Below are positions 1-6,739 of a stretch of 61,393 nucleotides of DNA, in pieces. This DNA is from Methylobacteriaceae bacterium. Its GTDB lineage: Bacteria > Pseudomonadota > Alphaproteobacteria > Rhizobiales > Beijerinckiaceae. Where the stretch lies: positions 1 to 61,393 of the forward strand of contig JACKJC010000007.1 of NCBI GenBank assembly GCA_020638195.1, in the 5' to 3' direction. Both the position numbers and the translations under genes were made by a program. The notes beneath the pieces are model-generated. The model had not been told where the DNA came from and did not search any database. It saw nothing but the letters and a program-made list of their open reading frames with translations. Every line of letters starts with the position of its first letter. Position 1 is the stretch's first letter.

Positions 1-10
1 CGTGTGAGCG

Positions 11-661
11 TCAGGCGATCCGCGCCGTCACTTCGCCGAGGTCCGAGACGATAGCGATGCACAAGCGTCGCATTTCGTCGGTGGCCGGCAGGACATCGGG
101 CGCCATGATCGTCGGCATGCCGGCGGCGACGGCCGAGCGGACGCCGTTGTATGAGTCTTCGAGCGCGAGGCAATGGTCCGGCGCGACGCCGAGTCCCACA
201 GCCGCGGCCAGATAGGCGTCTGGCGCGGGCTTGGAATTTTCGTAGTCGCCCCTCGCGACCACGACCCGAAAGCGCGCAAGAAGATCGAACCTTCCGCAAT
301 ATCGCTGCACGGAGGCGTGCGTGGCCGATGTGGCGATCGCGCAGGGTATCTGGCGCTGGCCGAGATGCTCCAGCAGCGCGAAGACGCCGGGCATGGGCGC
401 GACCTCCTCCATGCGCGCCTCCGCGCAGCGGCGATAGCGCGTCCAGAAGTCCTTCGGCAGATCGTCGCGAACATGGACCTCGAGCGCTGCGCGCGATTGC
501 GGCGTCGCGCCGCCGATGAGGGCCGAAAAAAGGTCCATCTTCAAAGACACCCCGAGTTCGCGCGCGCAATCGTCCAGCGCGCGCATGCGCAGGGATTCCG
601 TATTGAGCAGCAGGCCGTCCATGTCGAAGACGACGCCGCGCGGAGACAATGTCGCAGCCAT
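11..661 (-). CDS. HAD-superfamily phosphatase, beta-phosphoglucomutase-like
   Basis: Haloacid-dehalogenase hydrolase of 216 residues, probably a cytosolic phosphatase or phosphomutase acting on a small sugar phosphate or nucleotide. Motif I is DMDGLLLNTE, with the nucleophile Asp13 and acid/base Asp15. Motif II lies in the IATSATH segment, the Lys of motif III in NSKPAPDAY, and motif IV is LALEDSYNG. The cap insert between motifs I and II is helical, as in subfamily IA. I chose the ATG at 661; an in-frame TTG at 676 directly abuts the stop of the upstream ABC ATPase gene, so the two are surely one transcription unit. The substrate cannot be told from sequence. Confidence 0.85.
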   Translation of the reverse strand: MAATLSPRGVVFDMDGLLLNTESLRMRALDDCARELGVSLKMDLFSALIGGATPQSRAALEVHVRDDLPKDFWTRYRRCAEARMEEVAPMPGVFALLEHLGQRQIPCAIATSATHASVQRYCGRFDLLARFRVVVARGDYENSKPAPDAYLAAAVGLGVAPDHCLALEDSYNGVRSAVAAGMPTIMAPDVLPATDEMRRLCIAIVSDLGEVTARIA

Positions 662-676
662 GCAGTCGCGCAACAA

Positions 677-1447
677 TCAGTGCAGGATCTGGCTGAGGAA
701 CAATTGCGTACGCTCGTGCTGAGGATTGGAGAAAAAGGCGTCGGGCGTGTTCATCTCGACGATCTCGCCCTGGTCCATGAAGATCACGCGATCGGCGACC
801 TGACGCGCGAAGCCCATCTCGTGAGTCACGCAGAGCATGGTCATGCCCTCGTCGGCGAGCGATACCATGGTGTCGAGCACTTCTTTCACCATTTCAGGGT
901 CGAGCGCGGAGGTCGGTTCGTCGAACAGCATGATCTTTGGATTCATGCAGAGCGAACGCGCGATGGCGACACGCTGCTGCTGGCCGCCGGAAAGCTGGCC
1001 CGGGTATTTGTTCGCCTGCTCGGGGATGCGAACGCGCTCCAGATATTTCATCGCGATCTTCTCGGCCTCGGCCTTCGGCATCTTGCGCACCCAGATCGGC
1101 GCCAGCGTGCAATTTTCCAGAATAGTGAGGTGCGGGAAGAGGTTGAAATGCTGAAAAACCATGCCGACCTCGCGCCGCACCTCGTCGATGCGCTTTAGAT
1201 CGTTGGTCAGTTCCGTTCCATCGACGATGATCTGGCCCTGCTGATGCTCTTCCAGCCGGTTGATGCAGCGGATCATGGTCGATTTGCCGGAACCAGAGGG
1301 GCCGCAGATCACGATCTTCTCGCCACGCGACACGTCGAGATTGATGTTCCTGAGCACGTGAAAAGCGCCGTACCACTTGTTGACGCCGATCAGCCTGATC
1401 GCCTGCCCTGGCGACGTCGCCGTCTGTTCTCGCGCAAGGTTCTTCAC
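677..1447 (-). CDS. Polar amino-acid ABC transporter ATPase (AapP/GlnQ family)
   Basis: ATP-binding subunit of a polar amino-acid importer, 256 residues. It would hydrolyse ATP on the cytoplasmic face of a two-permease complex. Walker A is GPSGSGKST (residues 49-57), the Q-loop is VFQHFNLFPH (about 97-106), the ABC signature is LSGGQQQ (152-158) and Walker B with its catalytic Glu is IMLFDEP (172-178). The switch His is in CVTHEMGFA. The sequence resembles the AapP/BztD general amino-acid type most closely, but the usual aapJQM permease and binding-protein genes are absent upstream. The ATG has a perfect AGGAGG ribosome site. It is followed without a gap by the HAD gene. Confidence 0.9.
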   Translation of the reverse strand: MKNLAREQTATSPGQAIRLIGVNKWYGAFHVLRNINLDVSRGEKIVICGPSGSGKSTMIRCINRLEEHQQGQIIVDGTELTNDLKRIDEVRREVGMVFQHFNLFPHLTILENCTLAPIWVRKMPKAEAEKIAMKYLERVRIPEQANKYPGQLSGGQQQRVAIARSLCMNPKIMLFDEPTSALDPEMVKEVLDTMVSLADEGMTMLCVTHEMGFARQVADRVIFMDQGEIVEMNTPDAFFSNPQHERTQLFLSQILH

Positions 1448-1870
1448 ATGAGCCTCCTGGCGCCCCGGCCGAGGCGCGGCAGCAGAATGTCACGGCGCGT
1501 TGCGAACGGCTAGCGGCCGGCGCGAAGTCACCTGTCGATCACAATGGTTTTACCGCACCGCAGCAAACCGGCGGAGATGCAGCGTCGTTAGATTGGGCAA
1601 GAAACGTCCGGCGCCGTCGCATCAGCGATCGGCTGCTCCAACGGCGACCGAAACAACAATCGATATGTCAGCACGTTAGGGACACTCCGGCTCATCGGGA
1701 CCGCCAGCGATGGCGGCTGGATGGCAGGCAATGGAGAAGGTTGGACTCCCCTGATTATACACACTCACGAAACAATCACTTGCACGTGAGGGGGATTATC
1801 TCGGCGAACCACCGGCCATAGATTGCTCCCAACGCTGAACGACGCAGCGCAACAAAACAGGAGAAAGATT
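1448..1870. other. Intergenic region, divergent promoters expected
   Basis: This 423-base gap separates the leftward ABC ATPase gene from the rightward repeat-protein gene, so it should hold two divergent promoters. No strong -35/-10 pair stands out. A pair of 6-base inverted arms (CTCACG at 1764-1769 and CGTGAG at 1785-1790, 15 bases apart) could be an operator, but this is weak. No credible gene or RNA is seen. Confidence 0.4.
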
Positions 1871-2398
1871 ATGAAAAACATCAAGATCGCCCTTCTCGCC
1901 ACCGCGATCGCCTTCGGCGGCGCCGCAATCGCCTCGGCCAATGCGCCGGAAGGCAATGGCAATGTCGTGACGGCTTCCGCCGCGCAGCCCGAGGGCTCGA
2001 ACGCCGTGGTCTTCGCCTCCTACCGCGCGCCTGAAGGCAATGGCTCGGTTCAGACCGCTTCGTACCGTGCGCCGGAAGGTTCGGGCGTGGTCTTCACCGC
2101 CTCTTACCATCAGCCCGAGGGCGGTCGGAACTTCCAGACCGCCTCCTACCGCCACCCGGAGGCCATCGAGAGCTTCCAGACGGCGAGCTTCAAGGCGCCG
2201 GAAGGTTCGGGCGCGGCTGTGACGGCCTCCTATCGCGCGCCCGAGAGCAATGACAGCTTCCAGACGGCCTCCTACCGCCACCCGGAAGCCAATGACAGCT
2301 TCCAGACGGCCTCATACCGCCACCCGGAGGCCAACGAGAGCTTCCAGACGGCGAGCTTCAAGGCGCCGGAGGGCAATTTCGTCCCGACCTTCGCGTAA
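1871..2398 (+). CDS. Secreted protein of ten 14-residue tandem repeats
   Basis: I do not recognise this 175-residue protein. It has a Sec signal peptide (about residues 1-23, ending ASA) and a mature part built almost entirely of a 14-residue unit, consensus PEGNxSFQTASYRA/H. Ten full copies run from residue 26 to 165, followed by a partial copy PEGNFVPTFA at the C-terminus. There is no length variation between copies. Ser, Thr and aromatic residues recur at fixed positions, and there is no Cys. The start is the ATG at 1871 behind an AGGAGA ribosome site. It stands alone, with a strong terminator just downstream. The regular unit suggests a beta-rich fibrous or cell-surface protein; that is inference. 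Confidence 0.85.
   Translation: MKNIKIALLATAIAFGGAAIASANAPEGNGNVVTASAAQPEGSNAVVFASYRAPEGNGSVQTASYRAPEGSGVVFTASYHQPEGGRNFQTASYRHPEAIESFQTASFKAPEGSGAAVTASYRAPESNDSFQTASYRHPEANDSFQTASYRHPEANESFQTASFKAPEGNFVPTFA
1946..2395 (+). repeat. 42-bp in-frame tandem repeats (10 full copies plus a partial one)
   Basis: Ten contiguous 42-bp units occupy 1946-2365 and a partial unit runs to 2395. They encode the PEGNxSFQTASYRA-type repeat. The last four full copies (2240-2365 and the one at about 2156) are closest to one another in DNA sequence, which suggests recent duplication at that end. There are no spacers, so this is not a CRISPR array. Confidence 0.9.
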
Positions 2399-2424
2399 GG
2401 CGTCGCCCGCAATCGCTGACATCG

Positions 2425-2457
2425 AGGGGCGGAACCCAGGTTCCGCCCCTTGTTTTT
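2425..2457 (+). terminator. Rho-independent terminator of the repeat-protein gene
   Basis: A perfect 10-bp stem (AGGGGCGGAA at 2425-2434 and TTCCGCCCCT at 2441-2450) with a 6-base loop is followed by TGTTTTTG. It lies 27 bases after the stop codon. Confidence 0.9.
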
Positions 2458-2472
2458 GTGCGCCGATCCCGT

Positions 2473-3387
2473 TCAGCGAACGGCTCTGATTTTCTCGCTG
2501 AGGAAATCGATGAAGAAGCGCACCTTCGAATCCATTGTCGCGCGGCGACGGTAGAGTAGCGAGAGCTCCAGACTGTCGGCGATCCGCCAGTCCCCCAGCA
2601 CCACTTCCAGAAAGCCGATCTCGATCGAGGGGCGCGCGAGCGTGTCGAGCAGGAGCCCGATTCCCTGGCCACGCAGCGCGAAATCGAGCGGCACGATCGG
2701 GTCTGTCGCGGCGACGGCGAAGCGAAAGGACAATTCCTCGCGCCGATCTCCCCGCACGAAGGACCATGCGTGCGGCACGGGCGAAGGGCTCGTGATGTTG
2801 TTCGCGCGCAAGAGGCCCGCCATCGGCATGGACAGGAGGTCGGACGGCCTGGCCGGACGTCCGAATTTCTCGAGCGCGGCCGGCGTCGCGACGAGCCGGT
2901 ATTCCGAGACGAACAGCGTCCGCTTCACGTAGCTGGAATCCGGTTGCGCGCCGACGCGGATCGCCAGATCGCAATTGTTCTCGACGAGATCGATCGGCTG
3001 GTTCGTGACGACGAATTCGATCCGGACATCCGGATAGGCCTCGCGAAACGCCGGTATGTGCGGCAGCAGCGCGGTGTAGAGCAACGCATAGGGAACGACG
3101 ATGCGCAGCACGCCGGCCGGCTTGTCGTGATGATCGATCGCCAGCGACTCCGCTTCCTCGATCGCCGCAAATCCGCGCGAAGCCGCCTCGTAGACTTCGT
3201 GGCCGACCTCCGTCACCGCCAGCCGCCGCGTGGTGCGATTGAGCAGGGTGATGCCGAGCCGGGACTCGAGTTCCTGCACCTTGCGGCTGACGGTGCCCGG
3301 CGGCAGGCCGAGCTGTCGCGCCGCGCCGATGAAGCTTTGGCGCTCGACCACCGTCACGAACACGAGCAGGTCGTCGTATTTCTTCAC
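2473..3387 (-). CDS. LysR-family transcriptional regulator
   Basis: DNA-binding regulator of 304 residues. The N-terminal winged helix-turn-helix covers about residues 1-60 (FVTVVERQSFIGAARQLGL, then PPGTVSRKVQELE), and the C-terminal periplasmic-binding-like effector domain covers about 90-300. This is the usual LysR length. It starts at a GTG only 4 bases after the stop of the CoA-transferase gene, with a GGAG ribosome site inside that gene, so the pair is probably translated from one message. LysR genes more often diverge from their targets, so its target may be its own operon or a distant gene. The RTTRRLAVTEVG segment is typical of the CrgA/DmlR-like group. The effector is unknown. Confidence 0.93.
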   Translation of the reverse strand: MKKYDDLLVFVTVVERQSFIGAARQLGLPPGTVSRKVQELESRLGITLLNRTTRRLAVTEVGHEVYEAASRGFAAIEEAESLAIDHHDKPAGVLRIVVPYALLYTALLPHIPAFREAYPDVRIEFVVTNQPIDLVENNCDLAIRVGAQPDSSYVKRTLFVSEYRLVATPAALEKFGRPARPSDLLSMPMAGLLRANNITSPSPVPHAWSFVRGDRREELSFRFAVAATDPIVPLDFALRGQGIGLLLDTLARPSIEIGFLEVVLGDWRIADSLELSLLYRRRATMDSKVRFFIDFLSEKIRAVR

Positions 3388-3391
3388 CGGC

Positions 3392-4561
3392 TCACAGGGC
3401 TCCGGCGGCGCGCATTCCGGCGATTTCCTGTGCGTCGTAACCGAGATCGCGCAAGACGTCGTCGGTGTGCGCGCCGTGCGCCGGCGTCGGCGCCTCGATC
3501 TTTCCCGGGGTGCGCGAAAGTTCGACGGGCTGGCCGACGAGGGTCGTTTCGCCGAGCTTGGGATGGGTCACGCTCTGCGCGATGCCGAGCGCCTGCACCT
3601 GCGGATCTGCAAACACCTGATCGATCGTGTAGATCGGCCCGCAAGGCACGCCGATCGCGTTGAGACGTTCGATCCATTCGCGCGCCAGGCTCGCGCTGGT
3701 CGTCTCCGCGATGATTTCATAGAGCGCGGCGCGGTTGCGCGAGCGGCGGCCGCCATCGGCGAAGCGCGCATCGTCGACGATGCGCTGCAGGCCGAGTTCG
3801 TCGCAGAGCTTGCGCCACATGTCGTCGCCCGACGCGGCAATGTTGATGAGCCCATCCGCGGCGGGAAAGACGCCCATCGGATAGACGGTGGGATGATCGT
3901 TGCCGGCCTGCGGCGGCACGACGCCATCCATCAGCCAGCGCGTCGCCTGAAAGTCGAGCAGTCCGATCTGGGCTTGCAGAAGCGAGGTCTGGACCCACTG
4001 GCCCTGGCCCGAGACTTCGCGTTCGAGCAGCGCCGTCATGATCCCGAGGGCGCAATAGAGGCCGGCCGCCATGTCGGCGACAGCAATACCGGCGCGAACG
4101 GGCCCCTGCCCCGGCAATCCCGTGATCGACATCAGCCCGCCCATGCCCTGCGCGATCTGGTCGAAGCCCGGCCGCATGCGATAGGGGCCGTCTTGTCCGT
4201 AACCCGAAATACTGGCGTAGACGATGCGCGGGTTGATCGCGCGCACCGCCTCGTAGTCGATGCCGAGGCGCGTCTTCACATCGGGGCGAAAATTCTCGAC
4301 GACGACATCGGCTGTCTCGACCAGTCGCCGGAAGACCGCGAGCCCCTGCGGATGCTTGAGATCGAGCGTCATGCTGCGCTTGTTGCGGTGCAGGTTCTGG
4401 AAATCGGAACTGTGCCGCGGCCCGTCGACCGGGCTCTGATCGGGCGGCTCGATCTTGATGACATCTGCGCCGAAATCGGCGAGCTGACGGACGGCGGTCG
4501 GCCCCGAGCGCACGCGCGTGAGATCGATGACACGAAATCGTCCGAGCGCGCCGCGCTTCAT
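3392..4561 (-). CDS. Class III CoA-transferase (CaiB/BaiF, formyl-CoA transferase family)
   Basis: Family III CoA-transferase of 389 residues. It moves CoA between carboxylic acids through an enzyme-bound aspartyl-CoA. The N-terminal RVIDLTRVRSGPTAVRQLADFGADV and KIEPP segments are characteristic, NKRSMTLDLK is the CoA-binding stretch, and the expected catalytic residue is Asp163 in AVADMAAG. The protein lacks an obvious oxalate- or carnitine-specific signature, so the acid substrate is unknown. The ATG has a GGGAGGGAA ribosome site. It is the first gene of a two-gene unit with the LysR regulator, which fits a locally controlled step of organic-acid or carnitine-type catabolism. No dehydrogenase or hydratase partner lies beside it. 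Confidence 0.92.
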   Translation of the reverse strand: MKRGALGRFRVIDLTRVRSGPTAVRQLADFGADVIKIEPPDQSPVDGPRHSSDFQNLHRNKRSMTLDLKHPQGLAVFRRLVETADVVVENFRPDVKTRLGIDYEAVRAINPRIVYASISGYGQDGPYRMRPGFDQIAQGMGGLMSITGLPGQGPVRAGIAVADMAAGLYCALGIMTALLEREVSGQGQWVQTSLLQAQIGLLDFQATRWLMDGVVPPQAGNDHPTVYPMGVFPAADGLINIAASGDDMWRKLCDELGLQRIVDDARFADGGRRSRNRAALYEIIAETTSASLAREWIERLNAIGVPCGPIYTIDQVFADPQVQALGIAQSVTHPKLGETTLVGQPVELSRTPGKIEAPTPAHGAHTDDVLRDLGYDAQEIAGMRAAGAL

Positions 4562-4649
4562 CTTGTTCCCTCCCGTTTCGCCGAAGCGTCACACGCGAAG
4601 GATGCGCCGGCGCGCGGCGTGGATCAACCGCGCCTCGCGCGCGCGACGT

Positions 4650-5189
4650 TTATCGCAGGGTCTTGGGCAGGCGTCGCTTCCAACGCTCGCCGCGCGGCAG
4701 TTCGCTGACAGCGGCGCGGCGCGTATTCGAACGCATGCTTACGCCGACCGGCGCCGCCGGAACGGTTTGCACGACACGGACAGGCTGAGGCGCGGGATCG
4801 CTCTGGCTCTGCTGCCGCCCCTTGGCCTCGCGCCCCTCGGCCTCGAGTGGAACCTTGCGCGGACGACCGCGCTTGCGAGGCGCCAGCGGCGCGAGATCGT
4901 CGGCCGATTGCTGCTTGCGCGGACGCCCCCGGCGGCGAGGCGCCGTAGCCTCGTCCGTTTCCTCGACGGCTTTCGCGGCGTCGATGGCGGCTTCGGTCAC
5001 CAGGCACGGCAGGATGCGACGCTGCGCTTCCTCGACCGCGGCGGGCGCAGGCTCCGGCGCCGCGAATACGAGGGCGGCGGCGAGCGGCGCGGCGATAGAC
5101 GGGCTCGGCTCGACGAAGGCTGGCTTTTTGGTCAGTGACGTTGGACGACGCTTGACTTCGACCGTGAAGGATTTTGCTTGTTTGCGCAT
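4650..5189 (-). CDS. AT-hook protein of unknown function
   Basis: Basic, low-complexity protein of 179 residues that I cannot assign to a named family. Two AT-hook cores are present, PRRRGRPRK (84-92) and PRKRGRPRK (104-112). Such motifs insert Arg-Gly-Arg into the minor groove of AT-rich DNA, so a nucleoid-associated or regulatory role is likely. The region before them is Ala/Pro-rich, and the C-terminus is strongly basic (GERWKRRLPKTLR). The chosen start, MRKQAKSF, is the first ATG giving a compact basic protein; a much longer upstream reading is possible but overlaps the neighbouring gene. The 90-residue gene lies upstream on the same strand, about 100 bases away. Confidence 0.7.
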   Translation of the reverse strand: MRKQAKSFTVEVKRRPTSLTKKPAFVEPSPSIAAPLAAALVFAAPEPAPAAVEEAQRRILPCLVTEAAIDAAKAVEETDEATAPRRRGRPRKQQSADDLAPLAPRKRGRPRKVPLEAEGREAKGRQQSQSDPAPQPVRVVQTVPAAPVGVSMRSNTRRAAVSELPRGERWKRRLPKTLR

Positions 5190-5289
5190 GGGGGGCTCTG
5201 CGGGCCGCCGCCAGATATCGGCGGAATCGGCGGTTGCAAGTACCACCTGTCTTGCACGCGATGTCCGAGGCGTCAACGCGTGGCGCGCA

Positions 5290-5562
5290 TCAACGGGAAC
5301 CGGCGGCGCCGATCTGCCGGAGCTGCTCGACCATGTCGTCCGTGCGCAGCGCGTCACGCGCGCGCTCCTCGCGTTCGCTCGCCCAGGCGATCGCCGCGCA
5401 TAAACGCAGATATCGGCCCTGACGCAGCGCCATGTCGACAAACGACGCATCGTCGAACATCGCCTGGAGCTTTTCGCGACGCGCTATCGCGCGCGCCAGC
5501 GTCGCCCTGCGATCCGGCGCCGGGCGGGCAGTGATCTCGATTCGCTTGTGGGCCGCGCTCAT
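5290..5562 (-). CDS. Small alpha-helical hypothetical protein
   Basis: A 90-residue soluble protein I do not recognise. It is rich in Arg, Ala and Glu, has no signal peptide or membrane segment, and is predicted to be almost all helix (ATLARAIARREKLQAMFDD, then LRLCAAIAWASEREERARDAL). The ATG at 5562 has a clear GAGGAGAAA ribosome site, which supports it as a real gene. It is upstream of and co-directional with the AT-hook gene, so the two may share a promoter located in the 343-base gap to the right. No catalytic motif is visible. Confidence 0.7.
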   Translation of the reverse strand: MSAAHKRIEITARPAPDRRATLARAIARREKLQAMFDDASFVDMALRQGRYLRLCAAIAWASEREERARDALRTDDMVEQLRQIGAAGSR

Positions 5563-5905
5563 CGTTTCTCCTCGACACGATGTAATGCGACTTTGGTTTA
5601 TGGGCCGTTACCAAAATTCGGGCGGGCGCGTTCACGACCGAACGAATTCTGGCGTGTCACTGCGGCATTTTGACGACGCGTGACGGCGCGCTGTCTTGCG
5701 TCCATCTCATTGATTTCGCCATCAACTCTGAAAACACACTGGCAAAGCTGCACAGTCTTGGGAAAACGAACGTCGCATGCGCGCCGGCGCGACGACCGGC
5801 GCATGGCTAACCGGGGTTAAGACTGACGCAGGGTCAGTCTTTACTTCGCTGCGGCGGCTGATAACCTTTCGCTCAGTAAAGCGACCGGCCAATGGAACCG
5901 AGAAC
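5563..5905. other. Intergenic region between divergent genes
   Basis: This 343-base gap lies between the leftward 90-residue gene and the rightward acyltransferase gene. The right half is less GC-rich and carries the 23-bp palindrome described separately. The left half shows no gene, RNA or terminator that I can support. Promoters for both flanking genes must lie here. Confidence 0.5.
5819..5841. promoter_or_regulatory. 23-bp perfect inverted repeat, probable operator
   Basis: Arms AAGACTGAC (5819-5827) and GTCAGTCTT (5833-5841) match perfectly across a 5-base spacer. It is 65 bases upstream of the acyltransferase start, a position typical of a dimeric regulator binding site. It is not followed by a T-tract, so a terminator is unlikely. 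Confidence 0.6.
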
Positions 5906-6580
5906 ATGAACGCGCACCAGCGCGTGCCGACATTCAACGAGAAAGTCGCGGAAGTCCTGAAAACCGTGACCTATCGCGTCGCGCGAACAGAAGGGGACAG
6001 AGACGCGATTTTTGGCCTTCGCTACCGCGGTTACCTGCTGGATGGCGGAATTGGCCCGAACGCGCGCGAGCGGTTCCAAGACCCCTGGGACGATGCGGCC
6101 AACGCTGTCGTCATGGGGATGTATTTCGGCGACCGGCTCGCGAGCACCGTCCGATTTCACATGAACGATGCGCCGGATGCGCGCATGCCCGCCATGGATA
6201 CGTTCGGCGATGCGCTCGAGCCCTATCTCGCCGAGGGCAAGCTGATCATCGACCCCACGCGCTTCGTGATCGAGCCCGAATTCGCCCGAATGGGTCCAGA
6301 CCTGCCGTTCCTTACCTTGCGCATGATCTCCATGGCCGCCGAATATTTCGGGGCGGCCTATGTGCTGGCGACCGTGCGCTCCGAACATGTCGTCATGTAT
6401 CGCCGGGTGATTGGCCACAAGCCGATCAGCGAGCCGCGGACCTATCCGATGCTCTCGCGCAAGATCGTCTGCATGATCACGGACATCGATATGCTGCGCG
6501 CGACCGCCTATGTGCGCCACCCTTTCCTGCAATCGACGCCCGAAGAGCGCGCCGCCATTTTCGGCGCGGCCAAGTCCTAG
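5906..6580 (+). CDS. N-acyl amino acid synthase (FeeM-like), GNAT/autoinducer-synthase fold
   Basis: Acyltransferase of 224 residues, most like the FeeM-type N-acyl amino acid synthases, which are structural relatives of LuxI-type autoinducer synthases. They join an acyl chain from acyl-ACP to an amino acid. The visible features are the RDAIFGLRYRGYLLDGG core (about 31-47), an acidic-and-strand segment with STVRFHM (about 86-92), and LIIDPTRFVIEPEFAR (about 118-133). The latter matches the conserved beta-strand/Arg region of this fold. The ATG at 5906 was preferred to an upstream one that would translate through the palindrome. No FeeM partner such as a dedicated ACP gene is adjacent. The product could be a signal, a surfactant or an ornithine-lipid-like membrane component. 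Confidence 0.75.
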   Translation: MNAHQRVPTFNEKVAEVLKTVTYRVARTEGDRDAIFGLRYRGYLLDGGIGPNARERFQDPWDDAANAVVMGMYFGDRLASTVRFHMNDAPDARMPAMDTFGDALEPYLAEGKLIIDPTRFVIEPEFARMGPDLPFLTLRMISMAAEYFGAAYVLATVRSEHVVMYRRVIGHKPISEPRTYPMLSRKIVCMITDIDMLRATAYVRHPFLQSTPEERAAIFGAAKS

Positions 6581-6637
6581 TCGTCCGTTCCGGGTTTGCC
6601 AGCCGGATGTGCAACTGCGTCGCAATGTCGCTTGCCT

Positions 6638-6649
6638 GAAACATGTTTC
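6638..6649. promoter_or_regulatory. 12-bp palindrome upstream of ccoG
   Basis: GAAACATGTTTC is perfectly self-complementary. It lies about 90 bases before the ccoG start and just upstream of the FixK-type box, so it may be a second regulator site. This is only a sequence observation. Confidence 0.3.
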
Positions 6650-6664
6650 GAGCACTGAAACGCC

Positions 6665-6678
6665 TTGCGGCAGATCAA
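6665..6678. promoter_or_regulatory. FixK/FNR-type box upstream of ccoG
   Basis: TTGCGGCAGATCAA matches the 14-base TTGAT-N4-ATCAA consensus in 8 of 10 defined positions; the right half-site is perfect. It lies 62 bases before the ccoG start. CcoG/FixG genes are well-known targets of FixK/FNR proteins under low oxygen. Confidence 0.6.
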
Positions 6679-6739
6679 GGCGCGGCTTAGGTGTGCGGCT
6701 TCATATGCGAAAAATCGAATACATAGATCGGCAGACTCG

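Noticed and set aside
1946..2395. Tandem repeat read as a possible CRISPR array
   Set aside because: Units are contiguous, in frame and code for protein; there are no spacers and no cas genes.
5906..6580. Gene called as a LuxI acyl-homoserine-lactone synthase
   Set aside because: The core resembles FeeM better, and no LuxR-type gene adjoins. LuxI cannot be excluded, but I would not name it so.
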